Source: CBDCUQ01 sp965222835
GTDB lineage: Bacteria; Pseudomonadota; Alphaproteobacteria; Rhizobiales; Hyphomicrobiaceae
NCBI GenBank assembly: GCA_965222835.1
Contig: CBDCUQ010000003.1
Span: forward strand, 992,001 to 1,056,000
Length of the DNA: 64,000 nt
Direction of reading: 5' to 3'
Numbering within the stretch: position 1 is the first letter of the stretch; the number at the start of each line of letters is the position of its first letter. Below are positions 8,358-17,498 of the stretch, in pieces. Position numbers and translations under genes: made by a program. The notes under the pieces were generated by a model that did no database searches, had not been told where the DNA came from, and saw only the letters and a list, made by a program, of their open reading frames with translations.

Positions 8358-9488
8358 TCAATCTTCAACGCGTACGAAGTGCCACACCGTGTTTTTGTAG
8401 GAGATCGCGGAACGCTTCAGCTCCTCAATCTTGCTCTTGTCTTTGAGGTCAGCGGTGGCGAGCACCACGGACCCAGCGCGATGCGCCTCGGCGAGCATGC
8501 ACTTGAATTCGATCTCCGTGAGATTCCAAGCGGATTTCGCAGCGCGAATCGCTTCCCACACTTGGCTGATAAACGCCTTTCGGTTTCCTGGCCAGCCCTC
8601 CGCGCAGGTGCGCGCGGCGGCTTGAATTGATTGAGCAAATCCTTGCAAGTCGGGCCGTTCAGCAACCGTTTTCGAGGCGGAGGGAGGCGCACGATCATTT
8701 GCTGGTTCCGGCAGCGCGTGGTTGGCGGTGCGCACCACTCTTGGTTCGACCGCGGCCTGGTGAACGAGGACGGCTGCGCCCAGCTGTCTTAGGAGCGACT
8801 TGCGCAGAGATTCGAAATCGGTTTGCAGGGCGCCGGCCTTTTCGGCTGCGAGCCCGGCGATGAGCTTTTGGTCGGTGGGGAACTCGCGGGGGTTAAGCGA
8901 CAGCTGACCGGCGAGCGTGCGTCCCGCCTTGGCCGTGAATGACGATCCTTTGCCGAGGCCCTTTTTGACTTTGTTTCCGAAGGCGCGTTCCAGTGCGACG
9001 AGCGCGAGCTGTGCGCGCAGCTTTGCGGGAGACGGATTCTTTCTGAATGAGAGACGAAAGGCCTTCTGAAGTATAAGCGCGCGTAAACCTTCGGGGCGGC
9101 CCATCATCTTGAGCCGGGACGCCGTTTCCCGCTCAAGACCCAAAGATTTTGCGATCAGCGCGTGGTCCCGCACCGTTGCCCAGTCGGCTGGCACCTTCCT
9201 GCCGAAGTACCGGGACGCGGCTTTTAGACCCGCATCTGTTGCCTTGAGACGATTTCGCGACTCCGTGGCCAGCCCCGCGGCAACAAGCTTACCGGTGTGC
9301 ACTTCAGCAAGCCTGCGCCATTCCGCGGGCGATAGCTTGTGCGAGAAGAGCCCGGCAAGGTCGGCAATGATCTCGGCGCGCGTGGCGCCTCCTTGCGGTG
9401 CAATCCGGGCGAGGAGCACTTCTCCGACCGGACAAGGGTTTCCGGCGTCGGTCTCGGCCAATGATGCAGTGCTGCGAACCGCCGGCAT
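8358..9488 (-). CDS. Uncharacterised winged-helix-like protein, partner of the dual ATPase
   Basis: 376 residues, not assigned to a family. The N-terminal ~80 residues (GEVLLARIAPQGGATRAEI, then VHTGKLVAAGLATESRN) have the rhythm of a winged helix. The centre is basic and Ala/Leu-rich. The last ~60 residues, from TEIEFKCMLAEAHRAG to NTVWHFVRVED, again look like a small alpha/beta or winged-helix unit ending in a Trp-His-Phe-Val strand. I chose the ATG at 9488 because AGGAG lies 8 bases upstream; the open frame extends only to a TTG at 9527. It is first in a probable two-gene operon with the 1118-residue ATPase, suggesting a DNA-binding or adaptor subunit. That function is inference from context. 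Confidence 0.7.
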   Translation of the reverse strand: MPAVRSTASLAETDAGNPCPVGEVLLARIAPQGGATRAEIIADLAGLFSHKLSPAEWRRLAEVHTGKLVAAGLATESRNRLKATDAGLKAASRYFGRKVPADWATVRDHALIAKSLGLERETASRLKMMGRPEGLRALILQKAFRLSFRKNPSPAKLRAQLALVALERAFGNKVKKGLGKGSSFTAKAGRTLAGQLSLNPREFPTDQKLIAGLAAEKAGALQTDFESLRKSLLRQLGAAVLVHQAAVEPRVVRTANHALPEPANDRAPPSASKTVAERPDLQGFAQSIQAAARTCAEGWPGNRKAFISQVWEAIRAAKSAWNLTEIEFKCMLAEAHRAGSVVLATADLKDKSKIEELKRSAISYKNTVWHFVRVED

Positions 9489-9962
9489 GCGCTCGCTCCT
9501 CCCCCTCTTGGGTCGCTCCCGTTTCAATCCTCAAGACGATCGTGGCGGTGCCATTCCCCCGGACGCGCGAATCACTGGTTATTCGAGTTGCATAGTGAGG
9601 GAGAAGCGCGGTGGTTCCAAGTGGCGGTACGGTTTCTCAAAGGGCTTTTCCGCCAAACCTCCGCTGACCGTGTTGTAGATTCATCGGCGTGCTAAAGGCT
9701 TCAAGTTGCGCAGACATCTTGCTTGGGCCGAGCTTTCGCCACTGACACGTCAAATTGGCGACAACTTCTTGAGATGAATTGGGATTTGAGTTGAGAGGGA
9801 CCGGCTCAAAGCAAACGACGCACACTCCGTTTTTGCCTTTTCGGGAAAAACTCTCTCGCGTTGGGACACGCGGTTGGACCGCCTTATCATTAACGGCGAG
9901 TTTACAGGTCTTATGCGATGCTCAGAATTGGTACCGCGCGTCTTATGGCGGGAGTAAATCGT
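9489..9962. other. Divergent intergenic region
   Basis: 474 bp between the divergent 8358-9488 gene and the CAP-domain lipoprotein gene. I see no gene in it. At 9890-9904 there is TTAA-N7-TTTA, one mismatch from the alphaproteobacterial CtrA box, placed about 60 bp before the lipoprotein start. That makes CtrA control possible but not established. The rest holds no repeat or RNA that I recognise. Confidence 0.3.
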
Positions 9963-10625
9963 ATGTATCGCGTTGCTTTGGCTGCCGTGGTGGTGGCCTC
10001 GCTGTCGGCCTGTAGCCTCGGAACAACGTCCGTTTCGACCGGGTTTGCAGATTCCCCTTCGACAACAGCTTCTCTTGGCTCAAAGAAGAGCTCCTATTCG
10101 AATGGCTTGGGCCGAGGCGGGCTCAAGAAGCGAAAGGCTACGAAGGTTGCCGCCCTCGCCGACAAGGCACCCAAAGGATCCTATGAGCAGGCCCCAAAGG
10201 GTGCACTTTCTGACCGCGATTACACGGCAACAGCCCTCGACCCGGAACGGGCACGGGATATCATAAATCAATATCGTGCCGACCGGGGCTTGAAGCCGCT
10301 CAAGCTCAGCGCACATCTGACGGAAGCGGCTAAGGCGCACTCCCGGGATCTCGCCAAATGGGACCGCATTTCCCATTACGGCTCCGATGGCTCGAACCCT
10401 TGGGACCGCGTGAAGCGCACGGGCTACAAGGCACGACTGGCGGCTGAGAACGTCGGCACGGGACAGGTCAACTTCAAGGAAGTGATGAAGGGCTGGCGGG
10501 AAAGTCCCGGCCACAACAAGAACCTTCTGCTGGCCGATGCCCGGGAGATGGGCATTGCGCTCGTTCAGGATCCGAAGACTGAGTTCAAGTCGTTTTGGAC
10601 ACTCGTCATCGGCTCACCGATGTAG
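9963..10625 (+). CDS. CAP/SCP-domain lipoprotein
   Basis: 220 residues. The start MYRVALAAVVVASLSAC is a lipoprotein signal with lipobox LSAC, so the protein should be anchored in the periplasm or outer membrane. A basic Ser/Lys-rich linker follows. From about residue 110 there is a CAP (PR-1/SCP) domain: NQYRADRGLKPL, then AAKAHSRDLAKWDRISHYG, AAENVGTG, the GW.ESPGHNKNLL motif and a C-terminal strand. The cavity residues of the fold (His in AHS and SHYG, Glu in AENV, His in GHN) are all present. Bacterial CAP proteins are widespread with few known roles. The frame is open to 9918, but the ATG at 9963 gives the proper signal peptide. It stands alone. Confidence 0.8.
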   Translation: MYRVALAAVVVASLSACSLGTTSVSTGFADSPSTTASLGSKKSSYSNGLGRGGLKKRKATKVAALADKAPKGSYEQAPKGALSDRDYTATALDPERARDIINQYRADRGLKPLKLSAHLTEAAKAHSRDLAKWDRISHYGSDGSNPWDRVKRTGYKARLAAENVGTGQVNFKEVMKGWRESPGHNKNLLLADAREMGIALVQDPKTEFKSFWTLVIGSPM

Positions 10626-10695
10626 CATTGACTTCTGCAAACTAATGAGACTGTCAGCGGTGCCGGCGAGCGCCGGGATTGGTTGCGTGCCGGAT

Positions 10696-12102
10696 TCAAG
10701 CCGACAGGTTCTTGCGGCCGGGCAAATTGCGCCAGATCGCGATATCGATATCGAGCCTGCTGCTTGCCACCATGTAGTTCATCAAGGCGGCGGTCATGAG
10801 TGACAGCGAGGTGGCAACGGCCGCCCCCATCAAGCCAAAGGCTGGAACCAGCGCGAAATTCAATGCGATGTCGAGCACGGCGGTCACGACGAGGACCATG
10901 GCACAGATTTTTTGTTCGCCGAGCATGTTGAGTAGGAACTCGACCGGGCCCATTGCCGCCCTGACCAAAAAGCCCAGCACTAGAACGAACATCACCGGGT
11001 AGCCCGACTGAAAGTCAGGACCAAACAGCCAGAGTAACGGCTTTCCGGCAATAAGTATGGCTATGGCGCCGACGAGCGATGGCCAGAAGGTCCAGTTCGC
11101 GGCGTCGCGCACAAAGGCTTTGAGCTTCTCGCGGTCGCCGCGCGCGTTGAGCGCGGAAAATCGGTTGGCGACAGCACTTCCGACCGCATAATGCACAAAG
11201 AGGATCAGGCTCATGGTCTTGGCGGACGCGAAATAGATTCCGACGTCTGCCGGTGTCATATAGCGGGAAACGACGAGAATGTCGGCGTTCTGAAGGACAA
11301 GCTCGGCAGTTGCGATAATGACGAGCGGCAATGACACCTTCAGCCAGCCCGAAAACTTGTAGCTCTTTGCGCCACGCGGGACTTCGGCGTTGAACTCGCG
11401 GTTGACCAGGAGCGTCTGTATCAATCCTGCACCCCACGTGGCGACAATGGCGGCAGCTACGGCCGTGGTTGCGGACAGTGGGAAGCCCATGGCGAAGGCT
11501 GCACCCATTGCGCCAAGCACCATCAGTGGCCGTAAGACGTATGGTGGAAGGAGACCAATCCACATCCAGCCGCGCGCGCGCCCGATACCATCCTGAACGT
11601 CGGTTAGGGCATAGAGCGGCACGCAGACGAGAGCTAGATACGCCGGGAGTACATATTCACTGGAGAGCATATCTCCGTACACATAGAGACCCACCATGCC
11701 AAGCGCGGCAACGGCGCTTCCTGCGAAGAGTGCAAACCATCGGCCGCCCTTTACCAGCCCGCGCAGCTCGTTCCACCGGCCCTTCTCCCGGTACTCAGGA
11801 ACGAGCCGGATCATCACCACGCTGAACCCGAGATGAGATAAGCCGCCGAGGACCAGCACCCAGGTCCAGACAAAAACGTAAACGCCGTAGTCATGGGCTC
11901 CGATCCAGCGGGCCATCACAATCTGAGACAGATAAAGCAGCCCCGCACTTGCAACGCGTACCGAAAAGGCGGTCAGGGCGTCGCGCTGCGTCCGTTCGCG
12001 CTCGCCGTTTGCGGATAGAATCGCGCGCATCTGCTGCACGGCCTTACGCAGCATACCGGAGACGGTATCTGTGACGGCGGTGAAATTTTGCGCAGCAATC
12101 AT
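10696..12102 (-). CDS. Polysaccharide flippase-like membrane protein (MOP superfamily, Wzx-type)
   Basis: 468 residues, about 12-14 hydrophobic helices, inner membrane. The pattern SVRVASAGLLYLSQIVMAR, ARWIGAHDYGVYVFVW and a second half with ILVVSRYMTPADVGIYFASA is typical of Wzx/RfbX-type flippases, which move undecaprenyl-linked oligosaccharides across the membrane. The N-terminal ~35 residues are an amphipathic leader, and a start at Met17 (12054) is also possible. No polymerase or initiating transferase is next to it, though a GT2 glycosyltransferase lies 1.8 kb away. The substrate cannot be predicted. Confidence 0.75.
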   Translation of the reverse strand: MIAAQNFTAVTDTVSGMLRKAVQQMRAILSANGERERTQRDALTAFSVRVASAGLLYLSQIVMARWIGAHDYGVYVFVWTWVLVLGGLSHLGFSVVMIRLVPEYREKGRWNELRGLVKGGRWFALFAGSAVAALGMVGLYVYGDMLSSEYVLPAYLALVCVPLYALTDVQDGIGRARGWMWIGLLPPYVLRPLMVLGAMGAAFAMGFPLSATTAVAAAIVATWGAGLIQTLLVNREFNAEVPRGAKSYKFSGWLKVSLPLVIIATAELVLQNADILVVSRYMTPADVGIYFASAKTMSLILFVHYAVGSAVANRFSALNARGDREKLKAFVRDAANWTFWPSLVGAIAILIAGKPLLWLFGPDFQSGYPVMFVLVLGFLVRAAMGPVEFLLNMLGEQKICAMVLVVTAVLDIALNFALVPAFGLMGAAVATSLSLMTAALMNYMVASSRLDIDIAIWRNLPGRKNLSA

Positions 12103-12196
12103 AATAAGCGGATGTACCAGTTTGTGGTTTGGGGCGCGTAAATCTCTAAAGCTCAGTGATCCTGCCGGTCAGGAATGCTGGACGACGGGGTGTTTC

Positions 12197-12436
12197 CTAA
12201 GACGTCCAATCTTCCATTTGGCGTCCTTCCTCGCGCTGGCGCACCATCTCCGCGACGCCTGCCCAAGCCCATGAGCGGCCGGCATCACCGTGGATGCTGT
12301 GAAAACTCGCGAAAAATTCAGCGACGTCGGCGGCGTGGCTGCCGTGACGGCTTTCGAGCGCGGCGGCCATAAACTCAACGTCCTTGGTCGTCGGCGTCGG
12401 CGTCACGTCCTCGTCAAGATACCACTTGCTCTGCAT
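12197..12436 (-). CDS. Small conserved-looking hypothetical protein
   Basis: 79 residues, starting MQSKWYLDEDVTPTPTTKD, acidic and rich in Ala, His and Trp near its C-terminus (SWAWAG). AAGGA sits 6 bases before the ATG, which sets this start although the frame is open to 12715. No signal peptide or membrane segment. It lies 224 bp downstream of a radical SAM gene on the same strand, so the two may be co-transcribed. I do not recognise the family. Confidence 0.6.
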   Translation of the reverse strand: MQSKWYLDEDVTPTPTTKDVEFMAAALESRHGSHAADVAEFFASFHSIHGDAGRSWAWAGVAEMVRQREEGRQMEDWTS

Positions 12437-12660
12437 TGCATTTCCTTGGGACCGGGTTCGCTTTTCGGAGTTGGATGAGCAAATTCGGCGCCATCCTGGC
12501 TGCCCCAGTGCGAAACAAAAAACGGCGCCATTGGCCGTCAAGCAGGGCATTCCGGCCGCTGCAAGAACCAGACGGAGGCCCGGTGCACCGGCGGGTGTCC
12601 CATTTTGTGTCAATCTTGGAGGTAGCACAGACTGGCCATTCCGGCTCGGCCGGACATGCT

Positions 12661-13692
12661 CTAGGAACAGCTTCCCCCGCCCAGCACGCAGAATTTTGCG
12701 CAGTGGGAATGGCAAAGCTTGACGGCACCCTTCTTGAACATGCCGCCCTCGGCCGAAGTGGCTTCTTCCAAAGTTGCGCCCATCTCGAACGCGGAATCAT
12801 AAGGGAGTAATGTGCATGGCAGGACCACCGGCCGATCGGCATCCTTGCGCCTTACGATCATGCGCGAGGACGCGCACATCATTTGGTTGGGACTCACCTT
12901 CAATATATCCCAGCATGCGGTGGTGATCTCTGGCACGTCGTGCCCACCGTCCATCTCTGGAAAGAGCATGAGCTCGGCCGGGGACGCGGGATCAATGGGC
13001 CAGCCATGGGCTTGGATCAGCCGTGTGTATCCCTTGCGTGCTTCGTCCTCCGGCTCGCCCCAGCAGGTGCGTCCCGCTATGGCGAGACGAAATCTGTTTT
13101 CTGCGAGCCAATCCGTTCCGTCGAGGGCGCGCTGCCATGTGTCGGCGCCACGTTCGGTTTCGTGAAGGGTCTTGGTGTAGTGATCCAGGCTCACGCGCAA
13201 GGTGAGCTTCGCGCCGTACGTCTTATTGAGGTGCAACAACTCGTCCTTCAGGCGCGGGCGCTGCATCGGCAGCATGGCATTGGTGAGGACGAGGACTTCA
13301 AACCCGGATGCCAAGGCTGCATCAATGATTTCGATGATGTCCGGATTGAGAAACGGTTCGCCACCCGTGAAGCCGATCTCGCGCGTGCCCATTCGCTTTG
13401 CTTCTTCGAGGAACGGGGTCACCTCGGCCAGCGTGATATAGGCCAGGCGATCATTGGCGGGGCTCGATTCGATGTAGCAATTGCGGCAGGTGATGTTGCA
13501 CAGCGTGCCAGTGTTGATCCAGAGCGTATCAAGTTTGTCGAGCGCAACGCTGGCACGCCGTTCGCCCTTGGCGGTCCAATCCGGATTCTGAAACTTGTTG
13601 TCCGTTTCCGGCCGCTCGATGATGGATACGTCTAATTCCACACCGTCTCTCCCGTCGTCCCACACCCCGTGGACCAAGGCGCCGGGCCACAT
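12661..13692 (-). CDS. Radical SAM protein with C-terminal cysteine cluster
   Basis: 343 residues. The radical SAM core begins at LWINTGTLCNITCRNC, where CNITCRNC is the CX3CX2C motif that binds the SAM [4Fe-4S] cluster. GFTGGEPFLNPD follows as the GGEP motif, and LRVSLDH later in the barrel. The C-terminus carries an extra Cys set (CTLLPY, then CHSHCAKFCVLGGGSC), resembling the auxiliary-cluster domains (SPASM/twitch) of enzymes that modify peptides or tRNA. The substrate is unknown. The ATG at 13692 is the only upstream ATG. A 79-residue protein is encoded 224 bp downstream. Confidence 0.75.
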   Translation of the reverse strand: MWPGALVHGVWDDGRDGVELDVSIIERPETDNKFQNPDWTAKGERRASVALDKLDTLWINTGTLCNITCRNCYIESSPANDRLAYITLAEVTPFLEEAKRMGTREIGFTGGEPFLNPDIIEIIDAALASGFEVLVLTNAMLPMQRPRLKDELLHLNKTYGAKLTLRVSLDHYTKTLHETERGADTWQRALDGTDWLAENRFRLAIAGRTCWGEPEDEARKGYTRLIQAHGWPIDPASPAELMLFPEMDGGHDVPEITTACWDILKVSPNQMMCASSRMIVRRKDADRPVVLPCTLLPYDSAFEMGATLEEATSAEGGMFKKGAVKLCHSHCAKFCVLGGGSCS

Positions 13693-13840
13693 TTATCATG
13701 GAGTGGGACCCGCCCATACCCTGATTTCTTGTCCAGACCGTCTTGGTTTGAGGCACATAGGATACGCGGCAGCATCCGTCCGGTTTCGTTTGCGTACCGC
13801 TTTTCCGGTCCTGAGGCGTGTGCTAACTCTCGTGGCCGCC

Positions 13841-13914
13841 GCGGGCGTCGTCTAATGGTAAGACAATAGCTTCCCAAGCTATGAACGTGGGTTCGATTCC
13901 CATCGCCCGCTCCA
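13841..13914 (+). tRNA. tRNA-Gly (anticodon CCC)
   Basis: A 74-nt cloverleaf with encoded CCA. The acceptor stem pairs gcgggcg (13841-13847) with cgcccgc (13904-13910), followed by discriminator T and CCA. The D loop contains TCTAATGGTAAGA, the anticodon loop is TTCCCAA with anticodon CCC, and the T loop is GTTCGATTCC. The 3' end is only 2 bp from the stop codon of the opposite-strand glycosyltransferase gene. Confidence 0.97.
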
Positions 13915-13916
13915 AG

Positions 13917-15368
13917 TTATGCTCTTTCGGTTTGAACGTCCTCCATTGGCCGAACGCGGGTGGGTGGCGGTCCATTGTGTTCCGTCTTTTCCCAGAAGAA
14001 CGGCGCTATGGCGAACTGCCAGGCCGCGCGATAGGCGGCGAAGGATATGAGCAGCCAATAGACCGGCATCAACAGCACCTGCGGCGCCAGGCGCTTCCGT
14101 CCTCGTCTGGTGATGGCGACCGCTCCAAGTGCTGCCCCGGTCAGATATCCGGACACGAGATTTATAAGACCCAGCCACCAAAGAGAGCGGCCGATGACAG
14201 CTTCAGGTGGCGCGAAAAGGGTTCCCCCCACGGCGTCATAGGCTGCCAGCACATAGAACCACGGATGCACGAAGGCCGAGAGCAGCATCCCGCCCATCAA
14301 GACGTGCAGTCCCATGACGCCCCGTGTCCCAAGCTCCCCGTTGAGGCGTGCGGGCTCGCGCATATGAACAAGGTAGGTCTGCAACCAGCCTTTGAGCCAT
14401 CTCGTTCTCTGGCCTTGCCAAGACTTGAACGTGCCGGGTGCTTCCTCCCACGTCGTCGACGGCAACACGGCAACGCGATAGCCGCGGCGCGCCAGGCGAA
14501 TTCCAAGGTCAGCGTCCTCGGTGACATTGAAGGGATCCCAGCCACCAGCCTCCTCAAGCACGCGCCGCGAAAAATGATTGGACGTTCCCCCGAGAGGAAC
14601 GGGCAGGCGAAGGCGCTGCAGCACCGGGAGGATGCAATCGAAAAGCACGGAGTATTCGATTGTGAACTGACGTGTGAACCAGTTCTGTTCGGAATTGTAG
14701 ATGTTGAGCCGGGCCTGCAGGCAACCGACCGGTTTGCTGTTGGCCGATGCGGCGGTCCTGAAATGAGCGACCGCGCGCAAGAGTTGATCGGGCTCGGGCT
14801 GGTCTTCGGCGTCGTAGACGACGACGTAATCCCCCGCAGCTTCCGCCAAAGCGTAGTTCAGTGCCTTAGGTTTGGTCTGCGGTTGGCACTCGGGAACCAC
14901 AACGACGCGCATGTGGGGCAGGACCGCATGCCGTTGCGCGGCCGCCGTTGTATCCGGGTCGCAGGCCTCGACAACGAGCAGGATCTCGAGCCTGTCGCGG
15001 GGATAGTCGAGGGCCGCCAGCGCCTGCACAAGCTCCGGAACCATCCTTGCTTCGCGAAACAGGGGCACGAGCACCGAATACCGAGGCAGCGCGTCGTGCG
15101 GACGAGCCATGCCCTCGGCCGTTGGACTTTCCTGGGCAAGTGGCACGCGCATTTCCCAGAGAGTCCAGGCCCTCAGTAGGACCACGCAGAAGAAGGGCAG
15201 GGTCAGAACGGCCAGAAGAACGCCGAGCGAAAACCGTGGGGCGAGAAAACCACCGGCGATCGCGGCCATGACCAGAAGCGTGAGCAGGCCTTTTTGCCAC
15301 GGCCAGGTCGGCGATCCGGCCGAGAGTTCCGGTGCACGCTGGCGTAAGGCGCCACACGCGAGAAACAT
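13917..15368 (-). CDS. Membrane glycosyltransferase, family 2 (cellulose-synthase-like)
   Basis: Processive-type GT2 enzyme of the inner membrane. After two N-terminal helices (WQKGLLTLLVMAAIAGG, LGVLLAVLTLPFF) comes the GT-A domain: YSVLVPLFREARMV, then the metal-binding VVYDAEDQPE, the acceptor TEDADLGIRL and QRTRWLKGW, which together give the D, DxD, TED and QxxRW set of cellulose and hyaluronan synthases. At least four helices follow. The substrate is unknown; no PilZ domain or BcsB partner is seen. The frame is open to a GTG at 15545 (542 residues). I chose the ATG at 15368 (483 residues), but the start is uncertain. It ends next to the tRNA-Gly gene on the other strand. Confidence 0.8.
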   Translation of the reverse strand: MFLACGALRQRAPELSAGSPTWPWQKGLLTLLVMAAIAGGFLAPRFSLGVLLAVLTLPFFCVVLLRAWTLWEMRVPLAQESPTAEGMARPHDALPRYSVLVPLFREARMVPELVQALAALDYPRDRLEILLVVEACDPDTTAAAQRHAVLPHMRVVVVPECQPQTKPKALNYALAEAAGDYVVVYDAEDQPEPDQLLRAVAHFRTAASANSKPVGCLQARLNIYNSEQNWFTRQFTIEYSVLFDCILPVLQRLRLPVPLGGTSNHFSRRVLEEAGGWDPFNVTEDADLGIRLARRGYRVAVLPSTTWEEAPGTFKSWQGQRTRWLKGWLQTYLVHMREPARLNGELGTRGVMGLHVLMGGMLLSAFVHPWFYVLAAYDAVGGTLFAPPEAVIGRSLWWLGLINLVSGYLTGAALGAVAITRRGRKRLAPQVLLMPVYWLLISFAAYRAAWQFAIAPFFWEKTEHNGPPPTRVRPMEDVQTERA

Positions 15369-15746
15369 ACGATTGGCGTTGCAGGATGCCGCAATGTCTC
15401 GCCCGGCGATCTGGCGTGGCTTGTCATCAAGCCCATCTCGGCTCTCCAGCGGGGCTATGGCCCTGTGGGAATTCGGCGGTGGAGACAAGGCGATGGGGAC
15501 CTGACGGGTCTGAATGAATAAAGTTAACAGGGGAAGTCTATCCACTCATTCGCGGGCGGGCAATCCGCTGAACGACCGGCGGAAGACCCAGCCGCCGGAG
15601 GGATACGGCTGAGATACACTGTCGAAAACCGTGTCTTCTTGCCATGGGGGTTTCTATCAACTTGCACCTCCCGGCCGCATCGCTCCATAATTCCAGCCGA
15701 TTCTCGCGGCATGGGGCATTCGGGGGACCTCGGGAGATTGATCGAC

Positions 15747-16277
15747 ATGTACCGTGATGACGCCAACATCCGACGCGGCGCGGCCTGTGGCCTCGCGTGT
15801 GCCGCCGCAATGGCCGTTGCGGCGTGTAGTAGCGGTGGTGGTGGAAATCTGTTCTCGACAGGTTCGCCCTTCAGCTCGGCCTCGGTTGTCGACCGTACTT
15901 TCATTGGTGCCGCGCAAACCTGGGACCTCGACAAGAATGCGATCGTGACGTGCGATGAGTGGAAACAATATGCGACATCAGCGTTGCGCGAAGCTGACGT
16001 CAATAGCGACGGATCTCTGACAAGTGACGAGTTTTCTGTCATGGCGAAGAGCGATCGCCTTTTCGACATCGCGGACCTCAAGTACTACGACGCAAATAGC
16101 AACGGGCGCGTGTCGATCGAAGAGCTTACCGGCAAGAAGAATCGCGCATTCACGCTTCTCGATAAGAACAACGATTGCCAGATCGCGCGTGATGAATCGG
16201 CCCAAGTCGTGGCCCGCGATAAGCCAAAGAAAACGGGTCTTTCGCCGGAAGAGCAGCTTGAGCGCATGAGCCGCTAA
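15747..16277 (+). CDS. EF-hand lipoprotein
   Basis: 176 residues. MYRDDANIRRGAACG leads into a hydrophobic run ending AVAACSS, a lipobox (VAAC), so the mature protein is lipid-anchored outside the cytoplasm. Four EF-hand-like loops follow: DLDKNAIVTCDEW, DVNSDGSLTSDEF, DANSNGRVSIEEL and DKNNDCQIARDE. Most keep Asp/Asn at positions 1, 3 and 5 and Glu at 12; loop 4 is the weakest. A calcium-binding structural or sensing role in the envelope is likely but unproven. GGGAG lies 9 bases upstream of the ATG. The frame is open to 15639, but the upstream residues do not form a signal peptide. Confidence 0.75.
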   Translation: MYRDDANIRRGAACGLACAAAMAVAACSSGGGGNLFSTGSPFSSASVVDRTFIGAAQTWDLDKNAIVTCDEWKQYATSALREADVNSDGSLTSDEFSVMAKSDRLFDIADLKYYDANSNGRVSIEELTGKKNRAFTLLDKNNDCQIARDESAQVVARDKPKKTGLSPEEQLERMSR

Positions 16278-16287
16278 GACACTTTTC

Positions 16288-17445
16288 TCATTTGTCCTTC
16301 GGCGTGAGGCGCAGAACCTGGCCGCGCCGCTCATCGGTTATGACCCACAGGGCACCATCAGGGCCCTCACGTACATCGCGAATGCGTTCGGCAAGACCGG
16401 TGAGAAGCCGTTCGTGGGCGACAACTTTTTCGCCGTCGAATACGAGCCGGTGGAGATGGGCTCCATTCAATGCGCCGACAAAGGCGTTTCCCTTCCATTC
16501 CGGAAAAAGATTGCCGGCGTAGAAGGTCAGACCCGACACGGCGATTGACGGAGTCCAATAATAGACGGGCTGCTCCATGCCGGCCTTGGTTGTGCCCTCG
16601 CCGATCTTGGCGCCGGAGTAGTCGATGCCCCAGGTGATGACCGGCCAGCCGTAGTTTTTCCCCGGCCGCGTTAGATTGAGTTCATCGCCGCCGCGTGCGC
16701 CGTGTTCGATGGTCCAGAGGTCTCCGGTCTCAGGATGAAGCGCGGCGCCCTGCATGTTGCGGTGTCCAATCGACCAGACCTTGGCATCCCAGCCGGCGTG
16801 ATTTGGGTTGTCTGCTGCGGGGGCACCCTCTGGTGTAATATGGATCACCTTGCCGACATGGTTCGCAGGGTTCTGAGCTTCGTTGCGCAATGCGTTGCGA
16901 TCGCCGGTGGTGACAAAAAGCGTTCCGTCGGGCGCGATCACAATCCGCGATCCGAAGTGATAATAGCCCATGGCCGCGGGCTCTTGCTGGAAGATCACGT
17001 TCAGGTCCTCGAGGCGGCCCGATCCGTTTTTTAGAACAAGTTTGGCGCGGGCCACGCCGGTCGCATTCTTGAGAAGACCGCGCGGCGCGGCATACGAAAG
17101 AAAGATGGTTCCGGTCGACGCGAAATCGGGAGCGACCGCGACGTCGAGCAGTCCGCCTTGTCCACGGGCCACAACCTCTGGCACGCCGGCGACGGGCTTG
17201 GAGATTTTTCCATCGACACTGACAATCCGCAGACGACCGGGTCGTTCCGTCACCAAGAGCCGCCCATCCGGGAGGAACTCAAGACCCCACGGGTTCTCGA
17301 GGCCCTTCGCAACGACGCCTACGGCGACAGAGCTTGCCGGGGTGCTCGGCGCGTCGGTCTGCGCGGCCGCCGCCGGGGACTCAGGCGCGACGCCCAAAAT
17401 GAACAAAAAAGCAAGCCCGTATAACACGTTAGGTTTCTTCGGCAT
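16288..17445 (-). CDS. PQQ-dependent sugar dehydrogenase-like beta-propeller protein
   Basis: 385 residues with a Sec signal peptide (FLFILGVAPESPAAAA), so periplasmic. The body is a six-bladed propeller of the soluble aldose dehydrogenase family (YliI/GDH-B type): LENPWGLEFLPDGRLLVTER, GGLLDVAVAPDF, ITPEGAPAADNPNH, the central SIGHRNMQGAALHPETGDLW with the conserved Arg-Asn pair, EHGARGGDELN, and GLTFYAGNLFPEW. These are PQQ- and calcium-binding positions in the family. The frame extends to 17577, but the ATG at 17445 starts the signal peptide. It is divergent from dapF. No PQQ synthesis genes are in the window. Confidence 0.8.
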   Translation of the reverse strand: MPKKPNVLYGLAFLFILGVAPESPAAAAQTDAPSTPASSVAVGVVAKGLENPWGLEFLPDGRLLVTERPGRLRIVSVDGKISKPVAGVPEVVARGQGGLLDVAVAPDFASTGTIFLSYAAPRGLLKNATGVARAKLVLKNGSGRLEDLNVIFQQEPAAMGYYHFGSRIVIAPDGTLFVTTGDRNALRNEAQNPANHVGKVIHITPEGAPAADNPNHAGWDAKVWSIGHRNMQGAALHPETGDLWTIEHGARGGDELNLTRPGKNYGWPVITWGIDYSGAKIGEGTTKAGMEQPVYYWTPSIAVSGLTFYAGNLFPEWKGNAFVGALNGAHLHRLVFDGEKVVAHERLLTGLAERIRDVREGPDGALWVITDERRGQVLRLTPKDK

Positions 17446-17498
17446 TGGCAGCCCTTTGCGCGATTGTTCTTTACTCTGTTCACAGCCATATAGGGGAC

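Noticed and set aside
13917..15179. 432-residue plus-strand open frame over the tRNA and GT2 gene
   Set aside because: It starts inside the tRNA, is antisense to a glycosyltransferase with full motifs, and has no domain.
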